64,000 bases of DNA from Bacillota bacterium (GTDB lineage Bacteria > Bacillota > Clostridia > Christensenellales > Pumilibacteraceae): the NCBI GenBank assembly GCA_009780135.1, contig WRAP01000003.1, positions 1 to 64,000 of the forward strand, in the 5' to 3' direction. This document shows, one piece after another, positions 33,541 to 42,445 of the stretch; position 1 is the first letter of the stretch; each line of letters begins with the position of its first letter. The position numbers and the translations under genes were made by a program. The notes under the pieces are model-generated. The model saw only the letters and a program-made list of their open reading frames with translations. It did no database searches and had not been told where the DNA came from.

Positions 33541-33967
33541 TTTGCACCTCCAAATAGTCGCACCATAAAAATCGCTCTCGCTTGTATGGCTTTTTGTGCT
33601 TAGGTCTAATGTATGACGGAGGCTTGCCCGTTCGGTTTTTTATGAATCTGCGTTCGTTCTGCAAATCCGTCTCGGGTCTTAAATGTGGCTTTATTTGCTC
33701 TAATACTTGGCGTTGCTGCCACTTGCTCTTGCATTTGAAGTAAGGATTATTCCTATACTCCTCTGCTCCTACTAGGTATTCTTCATAAGCTACCTGTCGT
33801 ACCTCTAAGATTGCATCTCGGTGGTGTTTTTTTACTCTAGGCATAAATCGCACAATGCCTGCTGCCTCGCTAGCAGTCAAGGCTTGTACAAAGAATTTGC
33901 CCTCGTAATACTGATGTCTTCCAACATAACCACATTTTGCGGTCACTGCAAAAAACTTGTTTTCCAT
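33533..33967 (-). CDS. Small basic protein of unknown function, partner of the RNase III paralogue
   Basis: 145 residues from ATG 33967 (CGGAG 8 bases upstream); the open frame runs 45 bases further. The N-half (FFAVTAKCGYVGRHQYYEGKF) looks like a small beta domain, followed by VRFMPRVKKHHRDAI. The C-half is very basic (RRFIKNRTGKPPSYIRPKHK), as in RNA-binding proteins. It overlaps the RNase III paralogue gene by 8 bases. I know of similar uncharacterised proteins in Clostridia but no function. An RNA-related role is inferred from the partner and charge. Confidence 0.6.
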   Translation of the reverse strand: MENKFFAVTAKCGYVGRHQYYEGKFFVQALTASEAAGIVRFMPRVKKHHRDAILEVRQVAYEEYLVGAEEYRNNPYFKCKSKWQQRQVLEQIKPHLRPETDLQNERRFIKNRTGKPPSYIRPKHKKPYKRERFLWCDYLEVQNG

Positions 33968-34012
33968 TTTGAAACTCCGTTTGTTATAAATTAAACGGGT
34001 GACAAATAACAC

Positions 34013-34534
34013 TAGACCATCAATGCCAGTCTAGCCTCACTATAAAGAATAAATGTAAATCTCAAGAATTAGGTCGGCACAATAAGACAATTAAAACTCA
34101 AATTGTGGCGAAGTAACTTTTGCCATAAAAATTTATTCTAAACGGATTTGCCATCCATTCAGATACAGTTTACCATACCATGCCCACAAAGTCAAACGAT
34201 TAAATAGCCTTTTTTATAAAAATAAAAACCCAAAGCAAATAAATTAAACATACCTTTCAAACCCACAAAAAACAAAAGCCCAAAAACCACTCTCGGTCTT
34301 TGGGTTTACCTGCTTATTTATACAACTTTTTACCAAAAAACATCAACACAATTTCAACTTTTCTTAAAAAACAACTCTAGTTATTCCTAAAAAACGCAAG
34401 CGTTTTTTTGGCTTTTCTGCTTAAAAATTACTCAATTGAAGTATTTATGTAATCAATTAAATACGACTAACTAATATCGCATAAAAAAGAGCTAGAATAT
34501 TTGTTTTTTGATATTTCTAAAATCAAAATAGTAT
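34013..34534. other. Long intergenic region with hairpins
   Basis: No gene. It has a hairpin at about 34272-34303 (GCCCAAAAACC with GGTCTTTGGGTTT), T-rich on the minus strand, and a second at 34389-34408 (AAAAAACG-CAAG-CGTTTTTT). The first could end a minus-strand RNA or attenuate the operon downstream of it. Confidence 0.5.
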
Positions 34535-34563
34535 TTGTCTAAAAAATCAATTTGTGCTACAAT
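34535..34563 (+). promoter_or_regulatory. Promoter predicting a leaderless GTG-start mRNA
   Basis: TTGTCT (34535-34540), 17 bases, TACAAT (34558-34563), then exactly 6 bases to GTG 34570. Confidence 0.65.
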
Positions 34564-34569
34564 ATTTTT

Positions 34570-35310
34570 GTGTTAAAGATACAGAACTTATCTAAATCGT
34601 ACGCGAAAAGTCAAGTTTTTGCGGTTAATGATTTGTCGCTGGAGCTAAAAGAAGGCGAGATTTTTGGTTTTTTAGGGCCAAACGGGGCAGGCAAAACAAC
34701 TACTATCAAGGTGCTTACGGGCATTTTACCTTTTGAAGTAGGCGAGGTTAGCATAGCGAGCTATGACATCAAAAAAAATGCGTTAGAGGCTAAACGCAAC
34801 ATGGGCTTTGTTAGCGATAGTCATATACTTTACGATAGGCTAACGGGGCGAGAATATGTAGATTTTATGGCAGATGTTTATGGTGTATCGCTTGGCGATA
34901 GAAAGGAGCGAGCCGAAAAAATGCTTGATATCCTTAGTCTTAAAGATGCTTTTGATGCTAGTATAAAAACATACTCTCATGGTATGAAGCAAAAGATTGC
35001 TGTTATCGGGGCACTTATTCATAATCCTAAGCTGTGGGTTTTAGACGAACCGCTTACAGGTTTAGATCCTCAAAGTGCTTTTGCTTTAAAAGAGGTTATG
35101 CGTCAGCACGCTGATAAGGGTAATACAGTAATGTTTTCTACTCATATTTTAGAGGTTGCCGAAAAGCTTTGTGATAGGATAGGTATTATTGTTAAAGGCA
35201 AGCTGGTAAAAATCGGTTGTGTTGCTGAAATCAAACAAGCGTTTGATGATAAGAGTTTAGAAGAAATTTTCCTTTCGGTGGCTGGAAATGCTCCCACTGT
35301 AGATGTGTAG
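34570..35310 (+). CDS. ABC transporter ATP-binding protein
   Basis: ATPase of an ABC-2 type exporter. From GTG 34570 the product is MLKIQNLSKSY, 246 residues. Walker A GPNGAGKTT (about 38-46), ABC signature YSHGMKQK, Walker B LWVLDEPLTGLD, and the switch His in STHILE are all intact. The GTG is preferred over TTG 34552, which lies inside the promoter. The permease gene starts 12 bases after the stop. Substrate unknown. Confidence 0.93.
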   Translation: MLKIQNLSKSYAKSQVFAVNDLSLELKEGEIFGFLGPNGAGKTTTIKVLTGILPFEVGEVSIASYDIKKNALEAKRNMGFVSDSHILYDRLTGREYVDFMADVYGVSLGDRKERAEKMLDILSLKDAFDASIKTYSHGMKQKIAVIGALIHNPKLWVLDEPLTGLDPQSAFALKEVMRQHADKGNTVMFSTHILEVAEKLCDRIGIIVKGKLVKIGCVAEIKQAFDDKSLEEIFLSVAGNAPTVDV

Positions 35311-35322
35311 TAAGGGGGGGAT

Positions 35323-37083
35323 ATGAAACATTATTTATTTGTACTAAAATTACTAATTAAAAACAATTATTTGCCTACTCGGCAGAAGGGTGAGAAGAGG
35401 GATGCCCAAAAGCTAGCTATGCTGGCAACTTTTGGGATTGTGTATATTATTTTTGCTCCTATTATTGTGGGTTTTGTGTTTTTTGTAGCACCTGTAGTAT
35501 ATGCTTTTGGTATTGTAGCAGAGGTTACAGCAGTTCTATTAGGAATTTCCGCTGTTGTGGTATTGCTACTTGGCATAGTGTCGATTCTAAGCTATTTGTA
35601 TTTTTCTAAAGATACAGAGTTTTTCTTGCAACTCCCGATAAAGCCGTCAACAATATTTTTTGCTAAATTCACTGTAATTTATGTTAGAGAAACTATAATT
35701 TCGACTGCCATTTTAGTGCCTACGCTTTTAACGCTTGGCATTGTAACGGGTGCTCCTTGGTTATTTTATTTATTATTACCGTTTGGAATTTTACTAGCTC
35801 CTGCATTACCGCTTATGCTAGGGGCACTAATTAGTATACCACTAATGTATGTGGTTAGCTTTTTTAAGAATAAAGGTGCTTGGACTTCGGTTATTATACT
35901 CATACTAGGTGGAGGTGCGTTTGCACTATACTTTATTGTTATACAAATGATTAGCGGTGGCGATATTTTCGACGGCGATAACATAGAACAAGGAATTCTA
36001 GCTTTTCAAGGCGCTTTTATTGCTTTAGCAAATATACTGTATCCGTATCTAGCCTTTAGTCGTTCTGCTTTTATGATTGATAATTTTGGCATTGGGGTCG
36101 GGTTATCTACTCTATTAAACTTTTTGATATTCTTTCTATCTGTAGCTATGTTATTTGTGCTTACTATGCTTGTTACAAATTTGGTATACAAAAGAAGTGC
36201 GGCGAGTCAGCTAGAGGGTAAAAAGCAACAAGCAAAAGGTAACGAAAAATTTACGGCAAACAGTGTTAGGACGGCTCTCATTAAAAAAGAATGGAAAGAG
36301 ATTATCCGTCAGCCTGCATTTGCATTTCAGGTGCTTTCGCCGATTATAATTACACCGATTTTGATATTTGTTATGGGTTTTGTAGGAAGTGTGGGTTTTG
36401 GTGGCAGTGTAGAAAATGGTTATGGTAACGGTTACGGTAGTACAACCCCGTATTATAACGGCAATGGTTTATTAGATAGATTAGGTGATTATATGCCTCA
36501 ATTTGCGTGGCTTGGGTTATTTATGATGCTAATAATGTTTGCTATAACGGTAAACACAGGGGCAATGACGGCAATCACCCGAGAGGGCAAATCTTTTAGT
36601 ATAAGTAAACTAATGCCTGTGCCTTATAAAACACAAATTCAAGCAAAGGTATTTATAAATATGACTATATCTTTTGTGGCAAGTTTATTAGGGCTCATTG
36701 TTATAACTGTTTTGCAATTTGATATTATAAATTTGGCTTTTGGTATTGTTTTGTGTATGTTTTTGGGTTATTCTTTTACTTGTTATGCTACTTATAATGA
36801 TTTAAGAAAGCCGAAATTAGATTGGGCGACTCCTAACCAAGCTATGAAGCAAAACTTTAATACAGTTCTTCCGATGCTTGTAGGTTGGGGCATAGGATTA
36901 GTGCTTATTTTAATTGCAATGGGTTCTATACTTTTAGCAGTATTTACTCCTTTGGCTTTGCAGGTAGCACAAATCATTGCTTGGACACTTATGATAGCCA
37001 TAGCAGTAACTTTATCAATTTTGATGCACAAACTTCTCTACAAAAATACCGACAGGCTTTACGAAAGACTAGGGGAGAGTTAA
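35323..37083 (+). CDS. ABC exporter permease
   Basis: 586 residues with about a dozen hydrophobic segments, in two clusters (about 30-290 and 335-575), separated by a basic loop (KRSAASQLEGKKQQ) and an exported Gly/Tyr/Asn-rich loop near 360-385 (NGYGNGYGS). It is the membrane partner of the preceding ATPase. GGGGGG lies upstream of the ATG. Large two-cluster permeases of this kind occur in Clostridia exporters of unknown cargo. A perfect terminator closes the operon. Confidence 0.85.
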   Translation: MKHYLFVLKLLIKNNYLPTRQKGEKRDAQKLAMLATFGIVYIIFAPIIVGFVFFVAPVVYAFGIVAEVTAVLLGISAVVVLLLGIVSILSYLYFSKDTEFFLQLPIKPSTIFFAKFTVIYVRETIISTAILVPTLLTLGIVTGAPWLFYLLLPFGILLAPALPLMLGALISIPLMYVVSFFKNKGAWTSVIILILGGGAFALYFIVIQMISGGDIFDGDNIEQGILAFQGAFIALANILYPYLAFSRSAFMIDNFGIGVGLSTLLNFLIFFLSVAMLFVLTMLVTNLVYKRSAASQLEGKKQQAKGNEKFTANSVRTALIKKEWKEIIRQPAFAFQVLSPIIITPILIFVMGFVGSVGFGGSVENGYGNGYGSTTPYYNGNGLLDRLGDYMPQFAWLGLFMMLIMFAITVNTGAMTAITREGKSFSISKLMPVPYKTQIQAKVFINMTISFVASLLGLIVITVLQFDIINLAFGIVLCMFLGYSFTCYATYNDLRKPKLDWATPNQAMKQNFNTVLPMLVGWGIGLVLILIAMGSILLAVFTPLALQVAQIIAWTLMIAIAVTLSILMHKLLYKNTDRLYERLGES

Positions 37084-37084
37084 C

Positions 37085-37121
37085 AAAAAAGCCTAGCAAA
37101 TAAATTTTGCTAGGCTTTTTT
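37085..37121. terminator. Terminator of the ABC exporter operon
   Basis: 16-bp perfect stem AAAAAAGCCTAGCAAA and complement with a 5-base loop. Confidence 0.92.
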
Positions 37122-37214
37122 GTTCTTTATAGATTATTTTCTTACCAAATATTATTGTTGTCAGAAGAATCATTCCAATTTTGTTGCTGTGGTTGTCTTG
37201 ATGCATTCATATGG

Positions 37215-37589
37215 TTAAGAATAGTCTGCTTCGTTAACAAAATTTTGAACAATAGGTTTATTGCTAGTAGTCGCATTGATTGTTAAAGCATTTTTATTTG
37301 CTCTTATGTCTGTTATAGAATGTAACGGTATTGCTCTTTTTGCTAAATATAAATTAGTATCATCTAAAGCAACTAAATCTCTAGGTAGAAAAATCGGCAT
37401 AAATGCTCCTGCCATTAAAGCGCCACCCATTGCTACAAGACCGCCTGTTATTCCGCCCCCTATAGCGCCTCGTAAAAGAAAAATCCAAGAAGAGATTCCT
37501 CCTACAATTAGGGCAAGTCCCCCTAAAGCAATTAGAGCAACTTTAGGGATAGAAGTTTTGGCTTTAGTGCCAATAACTTGTCTGTGCAT
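37215..37589 (-). CDS. Small two-helix membrane protein, unknown
   Basis: 124 residues: two hydrophobic, Gly-rich helices (about 17-40 and 44-66), then a small beta domain starting FLPRDLVALDDTNLYLA, reminiscent of bacterial PH-like domains in membrane proteins. Just after the stop, a frame offset by two bases encodes a 21-residue Gln/Asn-rich tail (MNASRQPQQQNWNDSS, NNIW), which reads like a lost C-terminus. Function unknown. Confidence 0.55.
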   Translation of the reverse strand: MHRQVIGTKAKTSIPKVALIALGGLALIVGGISSWIFLLRGAIGGGITGGLVAMGGALMAGAFMPIFLPRDLVALDDTNLYLAKRAIPLHSITDIRANKNALTINATTSNKPIVQNFVNEADYS

Positions 37590-37680
37590 AAATGTTCTTC
37601 TTTGCTAGAAAAAATAATTTTTACTAGCCAATGTAATTATTTTATCATAGTTAGACATAGCATACAACTATTTTTTTTAT

Positions 37681-38520
37681 TTAATCTCGTTTTATTAACT
37701 CCGATAGCGTAACATTTCGGTGTATGTATCTAGGAGATTTTGGTCTTATTCTAAAGAATTGTATTGCTTTTTTGGGGCAAAGTTGCAAGCACGCTTGACA
37801 GTGGTCGCATTTTGTAGACTTAAATTTTGGAATTGATTTGCCTTTTTTTTGTTGCATTATTATTGCATTTGGCGGACAAACTTTTCTACAGATTTCGCAA
37901 CTGTTACAGTTGGGAGTTACTTTGTAACATTTGGCAAAAATAAAAGCACCTATTTTGAAAATTAAACTAACTAAAGCCGACAGTGGTCTAAATAACTTAA
38001 TCTTATTTTCAGTTCTATTTTCGTATACTTTACATAAACTTTCTATGTTATCTTCTTGAATATCGCTTCTTTGTTTTTGAACCTCAGGACGGGGATGGCC
38101 GAATAGATGCACATAATTTTCTACTGAATCTACAGCGCTAGAATAGTGAACTTTTTGACCTTTTTTACATAGAATTTTAACAGCCTCTGCTGCTGTGCCT
38201 CTTTGAGATGAACCTTGTAACACAGCAATGGCTAGGTATCCTATATTAAACTCGTTATTTTTCAAAAATCGTTTTACTAGTTTTGGCAGTCCGAAACCAT
38301 ATGAAGGGAGTACAATAACGGCGAAGTCTAGTTCAATTTCATTGCTGTTTTTTGTGTCACAGCATAACTTTTCCGTGATAAAATCAATTGGTAATCCGCC
38401 AAAATATTGTGAGATTTGTTTAGCGGCGGCAAAACAATTTCCGGTACCTGTGTAGCAAAAAATACGACTTCTAAGTATTGTTTTTTTATTAAAATTTTCA
38501 TCTATAATAGGCGGATTCAT
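37681..38520 (-). CDS. EFR1-type flavodoxin-ferredoxin fusion
   Basis: 279 residues. N-terminal flavodoxin-like domain with the FMN loop YTGTGNC (about 23-29) and LPSYGFGLP. The C-terminal part has two [4Fe-4S] motifs, CNSCEICRKVCP and CDHCQACLQLCP. This is the EFR1 family common in anaerobic Bacillota, a predicted redox carrier or reductase in the cytoplasm. Start ATG 38520 is placed exactly 6 bases after a -10 box. It supports an anaerobic lifestyle. Confidence 0.88.
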   Translation of the reverse strand: MNPPIIDENFNKKTILRSRIFCYTGTGNCFAAAKQISQYFGGLPIDFITEKLCCDTKNSNEIELDFAVIVLPSYGFGLPKLVKRFLKNNEFNIGYLAIAVLQGSSQRGTAAEAVKILCKKGQKVHYSSAVDSVENYVHLFGHPRPEVQKQRSDIQEDNIESLCKVYENRTENKIKLFRPLSALVSLIFKIGAFIFAKCYKVTPNCNSCEICRKVCPPNAIIMQQKKGKSIPKFKSTKCDHCQACLQLCPKKAIQFFRIRPKSPRYIHRNVTLSELIKRD

Positions 38521-38526
38521 ATCAAA

Positions 38527-38555
38527 ATTGTATCACATCACGACAGCTCTTACAA
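38527..38555 (-). promoter_or_regulatory. Promoter predicting a leaderless mRNA (minus strand)
   Basis: TTGTAA (38550-38555), 17 bases, TACAAT (38527-38532), then 6 bases to ATG 38520. Confidence 0.65.
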
Positions 38556-38751
38556 GTTATTTTCTTTTGTCGAACTAAAAAAATGTCGCTTAGAAGCTAA
38601 ATTTAGCCTTTTGAAAGACTATTTTTCAAAAAAATCCATATTTATAAGATTTTTCATCTGTTTTTAATAGACAATATCGACCACCTTTGATAAAATTAAC
38701 TGGTAGATAAATTTGCCCTTTTTCGGCATATAATTTGGAGGAATTAAACAA

Positions 38752-41157
38752 ATGGTAAATATCAGAAAAGCAAAAAACGCACTTAAATTTTCTAAACCCG
38801 CAGGTTGGTGGGGTAGCACATGGCGAGAAGGATTACCTTCTGGCAACGGTGTAATTGGCACATCTGTCTTAGGCGGTGCGGCTAACGATGTTGTTCTTAT
38901 AAATCATAGCGATCTATGGTGGCAGGGGCATGTTGGTGTACTGCAAGATGTAGCAGATAAATTGCCTAATGTGCGCAAAAAAATTGAAGAGCATAAACCA
39001 AAAGAAGCCGAGCAAATTTTAAGCGAGGGGCTTATCCAAAAGGGTTTTCGTCCTCGTCCCGCTTTTCCACTGCCACTGTGCGATTTCAAAATTCATCAAC
39101 ACTTTGATAAAGCCGTAAAGGAATATGCTCGTGTTCTTAACATGGAAAATGGCGAAGTTTCTGTAACTATGAAGGATGCTACAACCAGATTCGAGCGTAG
39201 TATGTTTGTTAGTCGTGCTAAGCAAGATATTATTTGCTATGAGTTTACAAAAACGGGTCCTAAGCTTATAGATGTTACGCTGTCGCTAAATCAGCACGAT
39301 ACTTTCAATACTCGAACACTAGATGCCGTTAGCACCGTACCGAGTGGTGTAAATGTAAAATACGAAGAGCACTTTATGTATTACAGTGCCCGAAGCGATA
39401 ACCAAACTGATTTTGGTGTTGTGGCTCATGTTAGACCTTTTGGCGGAACATCAAAAGTTATTCAAAACGGTATTCATATTAAGGGTGCCGAAAAGATTTT
39501 AGTTATACTTAAGCCTTTTATAGAATCTCAAAGAGAAAAAGCATGGAACGATGCTAAAAAGGAATTACCTGCTGTAGCAAAGCTTACCTATGATAAATTA
39601 CTTAAAGAACACACAACAATTCACAATAAATTATTTAATAGTGCAGAGTTAGATTTAGAAGCTGATAATCGTGATGAATTTGCTGATGTATTGTTAGATA
39701 CTGCTATGCAAAAAGGTGAAATGCCATTAGCTCTTATAGAAAAAATGTGGGCATATGGTAGATATTTGTTGCTAAGCGGTTCTAGTCCGTTATCTCGTCC
39801 ATTGGCTCCTCACGGGCTTTGGTGTGGAGATTACAAAGCAGATAGTGCTAGCATTACAGCGGCAGGTAGCATTCAATCGACTTATGCTCACGCTTTTAGT
39901 GGCAATATGGCAGAATTTGCTAAAAGCATTTTTACTTATTATGAAAGCGTATTAGCGGACCTGCGCAAAAACGCATCTAGACTTTACCTTTGTAAAGGTA
40001 TTTTTGTGCCTAGCGTTATGGCACATGGCACAGGTGTTTTGGGTAGCGTAGACCCTGGTGTTATTCACTTTACAGGTTGTGCAGGCTGGATTTGTCAATT
40101 GTATTACGATTATTACCGCTTTACCGAAGATAAAGCATTCCTTAAAAAACAAGCGCTTCCGTTTATGAAAGAAACAGCTGCCTTTTATGAGAATTTCTTT
40201 AAGGTTTTGGGCGATGGTATGTACGAAAGTGTGCCTAGCTTTTCGCCAAATACTAGTCCATCTAATTTTGTAGTTGCAGGCGAACCTATGCATATTGCCC
40301 GTAATGCAACAGTAGATTTTACAATTGCTAGAGAATTACTTAAAAACCTTATCGAAGGTAGCGAAATCGCTGGCGAAAATAAGGGTGATATAGCAAAATG
40401 GAAGGATATGCTTACTAAAATTCCGGGTTTTGTATTAGAAACAGACGGTACTGTAAGAGAATATCAAGACCCTAAATATAATGATAATCCATTATCGCCT
40501 AGTACGGCACTTATGTATCCGTGCCTAACCGGTATTGGTTACTATAATATGAAGCCCGAAAATAAAAAGGCATTCGAGCTTACTGCTAAGAAAAAACTTA
40601 CATCTGCTAATCAAGAATTTACCAGCCCCGAACTTATGCGATACGCTAATATTTTTGCTAGATTCGGCGATGGTGAAACAGCACTAGAGATTATGACAAA
40701 CGCTGTACGCAGTATGGCTATGAATAACCTTGTTTTTGCTAAAACTGATTGGAGGGGGATGGGTAGTGGCAAAGTAGACACTTGGGCAAGCTATACAGTA
40801 GAGCCTAATGCGTCTTTAACATCTGCTGTTCAAGAAATGATTGTGCAAAGTAGCGGAAATACAATTAAATTATTGCCAGCACTTCCAGGCAATATGGGTA
40901 AAGGCAGTATAGAGGGCTTTTTAACTAGAGCAGGTGTAGAGATTGTATTATTAGAATGGGATAGCCGAAAAGGTAATGTTACAGCCAAAATCAAAGCTAA
41001 AAAAGCAACTAAAATCAATATCCAATTACCAAAAGGCACAAAACGCTTTAATAACAACAAGCCAATAAACAAAGAAAAATTCGATTCCGAAACAGGTTTA
41101 GTTAGCGGATTAGAATTACAAAGCGGTAAAGTTATTTCACTAGATATAAGAATGTAG
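38752..41157 (+). CDS. Glycoside hydrolase family 95-like enzyme
   Basis: 801 residues in GH95 layout: N-terminal beta-sandwich (GWWGSTWREGLPSGNGVIG, NHSDLWWQG), linker, alpha/alpha toroid with SFSPNTSPSN, and a C-terminal sheet. GH95 enzymes are alpha-L-fucosidases or galactosidases. I see no signal peptide, so it would act in the cytoplasm. The family's Asn-Xaa-Asn element (in DYxxNIN...NYW) is not recognisable; the matching area reads ADSASITAAGSIQSTY. Activity may therefore differ. GGAGGA precedes the ATG. Confidence 0.8.
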   Translation: MVNIRKAKNALKFSKPAGWWGSTWREGLPSGNGVIGTSVLGGAANDVVLINHSDLWWQGHVGVLQDVADKLPNVRKKIEEHKPKEAEQILSEGLIQKGFRPRPAFPLPLCDFKIHQHFDKAVKEYARVLNMENGEVSVTMKDATTRFERSMFVSRAKQDIICYEFTKTGPKLIDVTLSLNQHDTFNTRTLDAVSTVPSGVNVKYEEHFMYYSARSDNQTDFGVVAHVRPFGGTSKVIQNGIHIKGAEKILVILKPFIESQREKAWNDAKKELPAVAKLTYDKLLKEHTTIHNKLFNSAELDLEADNRDEFADVLLDTAMQKGEMPLALIEKMWAYGRYLLLSGSSPLSRPLAPHGLWCGDYKADSASITAAGSIQSTYAHAFSGNMAEFAKSIFTYYESVLADLRKNASRLYLCKGIFVPSVMAHGTGVLGSVDPGVIHFTGCAGWICQLYYDYYRFTEDKAFLKKQALPFMKETAAFYENFFKVLGDGMYESVPSFSPNTSPSNFVVAGEPMHIARNATVDFTIARELLKNLIEGSEIAGENKGDIAKWKDMLTKIPGFVLETDGTVREYQDPKYNDNPLSPSTALMYPCLTGIGYYNMKPENKKAFELTAKKKLTSANQEFTSPELMRYANIFARFGDGETALEIMTNAVRSMAMNNLVFAKTDWRGMGSGKVDTWASYTVEPNASLTSAVQEMIVQSSGNTIKLLPALPGNMGKGSIEGFLTRAGVEIVLLEWDSRKGNVTAKIKAKKATKINIQLPKGTKRFNNNKPINKEKFDSETGLVSGLELQSGKVISLDIRM

Positions 41158-41161
41158 GATT

Positions 41162-41215
41162 TTTTAGTGCATAGTGCTTAGTTCATAGTTCATAGTGCAT
41201 AGTGCATAGTGCATA
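41162..41215. repeat. Word-array repeat (TAGTGCATAG type), one arm only
   Basis: TAGTGCATAG, TTCATAG and TAGTGCTTAG words repeated, then CGGTTGACTTATTA, which holds the inverted core. The other arm is missing. Confidence 0.6.
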
Positions 41216-41257
41216 GCGGTTGACTTATTACTTGTCTTTTGTAAATTAAAATTATAA

Positions 41258-41290
41258 TAGTAAGGGACGCCGTTTTTGGTGTTCCGAAAT
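41258..41290 (+). repeat. Degenerate REP element
   Basis: GTAAGGGACGCCG-TTTTT-GGTGTTCCG. It overlaps the upstream GTG of the next open frame. Confidence 0.5.
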
Positions 41291-41311
41291 AATTACTTCG
41301 AAATTTATATT

Positions 41312-42305
41312 ATGAAGCATATGAAATATTCTGGCTGGGCAGAAATAAAGTCTATAAAAGAAAAATGGGAGAAAAAACCAACACTCTATGCTGTAAAAAT
41401 GAATAATGGCTATTGTTTTTTTCAGTATGCGGGCGGAAGTTATAGTTACAAAGGTAAATGGTAGAATACAAACTCACAAATACTATATCGTGTATGAAAC
41501 AGTTTTAGATATATTACCACGCAATCCCAAGAACTTAAGTTCTTCAAAATGTTTTTATGTAAAAGAATGTTTGTTTAATCCTGATTCTTTAAAAGATATA
41601 ACTGAATTAAAAATGCTGACAAGCATAAAAAATCAATCAGGAGAGTGGGAACCAAGAAAAGTGCCTTTATTTAATTTAGGTTGCTATAAACTACCAAAAA
41701 CAATAACTCCTCCACGCTTTAGTAGACATTATGATTGGAATCTTTATACAAATAAAATAAAACTTGAGAAATTTGATTGCTATCAAGGTGAGCTTTTTAT
41801 ATTTAGTGAAAAAGAAGAAAGCGAGGAGTATTTGAAATTATCACCGTATGCTGGTGAATTGCGAATTTGGTTAGAGCATTTAGAAAAAGGCTTTACTCTT
41901 AAAGATTGGAATTTAGATCGTATAAAAGAAAAAGCCGAAAAATATTATAACGAAAATCCTCATATGAGACCTACAGATGAAAAATATGATGATGTAAAAC
42001 AAAATTATCCCGTAAAGGAATGGCGAGAGCCTTTAGAAAGCAATGAAGAAACAAAAGAATATTTAGAGTTTTGCGATAGGGTTGAAAGTGCGTTGAAGAA
42101 TTTTACAAATGCTTTAGATATAAATTCCAAGCAAGTCCAAAAGCCGTTAGTAAACCTAGTTAAAGAATTAAATAAAATTAGCGATGAAACTGGATTTATA
42201 GGAACATTAGAACGAGAGGATTTATCTGATTATATTGCTAAGATATTAGCCTCGTTAAAGAAAAGCATACTAATAGAAACTTTAGATAGAAGTAGAGAAT
42301 GGTAG
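41312..42305 (+). pseudogene. Frameshifted gene, unknown product
   Basis: Two overlapping frames together make one protein. The first, from ATG 41312, reads MKHMKYSGWAEIKSIKEKW to YSYKGKW and stops at 41464. The second is open from 41406 and becomes sensible from about 41455 (NGRIQTHKYYIVYETVL) to 42305. Its first 17 codons look like out-of-frame translation. A single shift near 41440-41462 would join them into about 330 residues, mostly charged and helical at the C-terminus. It could be true decay, programmed frameshifting or a sequence error. No family recognised. Confidence 0.6.
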
Positions 42306-42341
42306 AGGCGGTTTTTAATGTATAAAAATCAAAACATAATA

Positions 42342-42432
42342 GTTGTAGGGGAGGCATACTGGGCGTCTCGAATAATAGTTTGATAGTAATTTAAACATAG
42401 TATATAGGCGACATATTGTCGTCCGAGCCTTA
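42342..42432. repeat. Pair of REP elements
   Basis: 42342-42373 (GTTGTAGGGGAGGCATACT stem) and 42402-42432 (GCGACATATTGTCGTCCGAGC). Both are plus-oriented. Confidence 0.7.
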
Positions 42433-42445
42433 AAAAATAAACATT

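Noticed and set aside
41276-41311. Upstream GTG start for the frameshifted gene
   Set aside because: These codons lie inside a REP element; the ATG at 41312 is the natural start.
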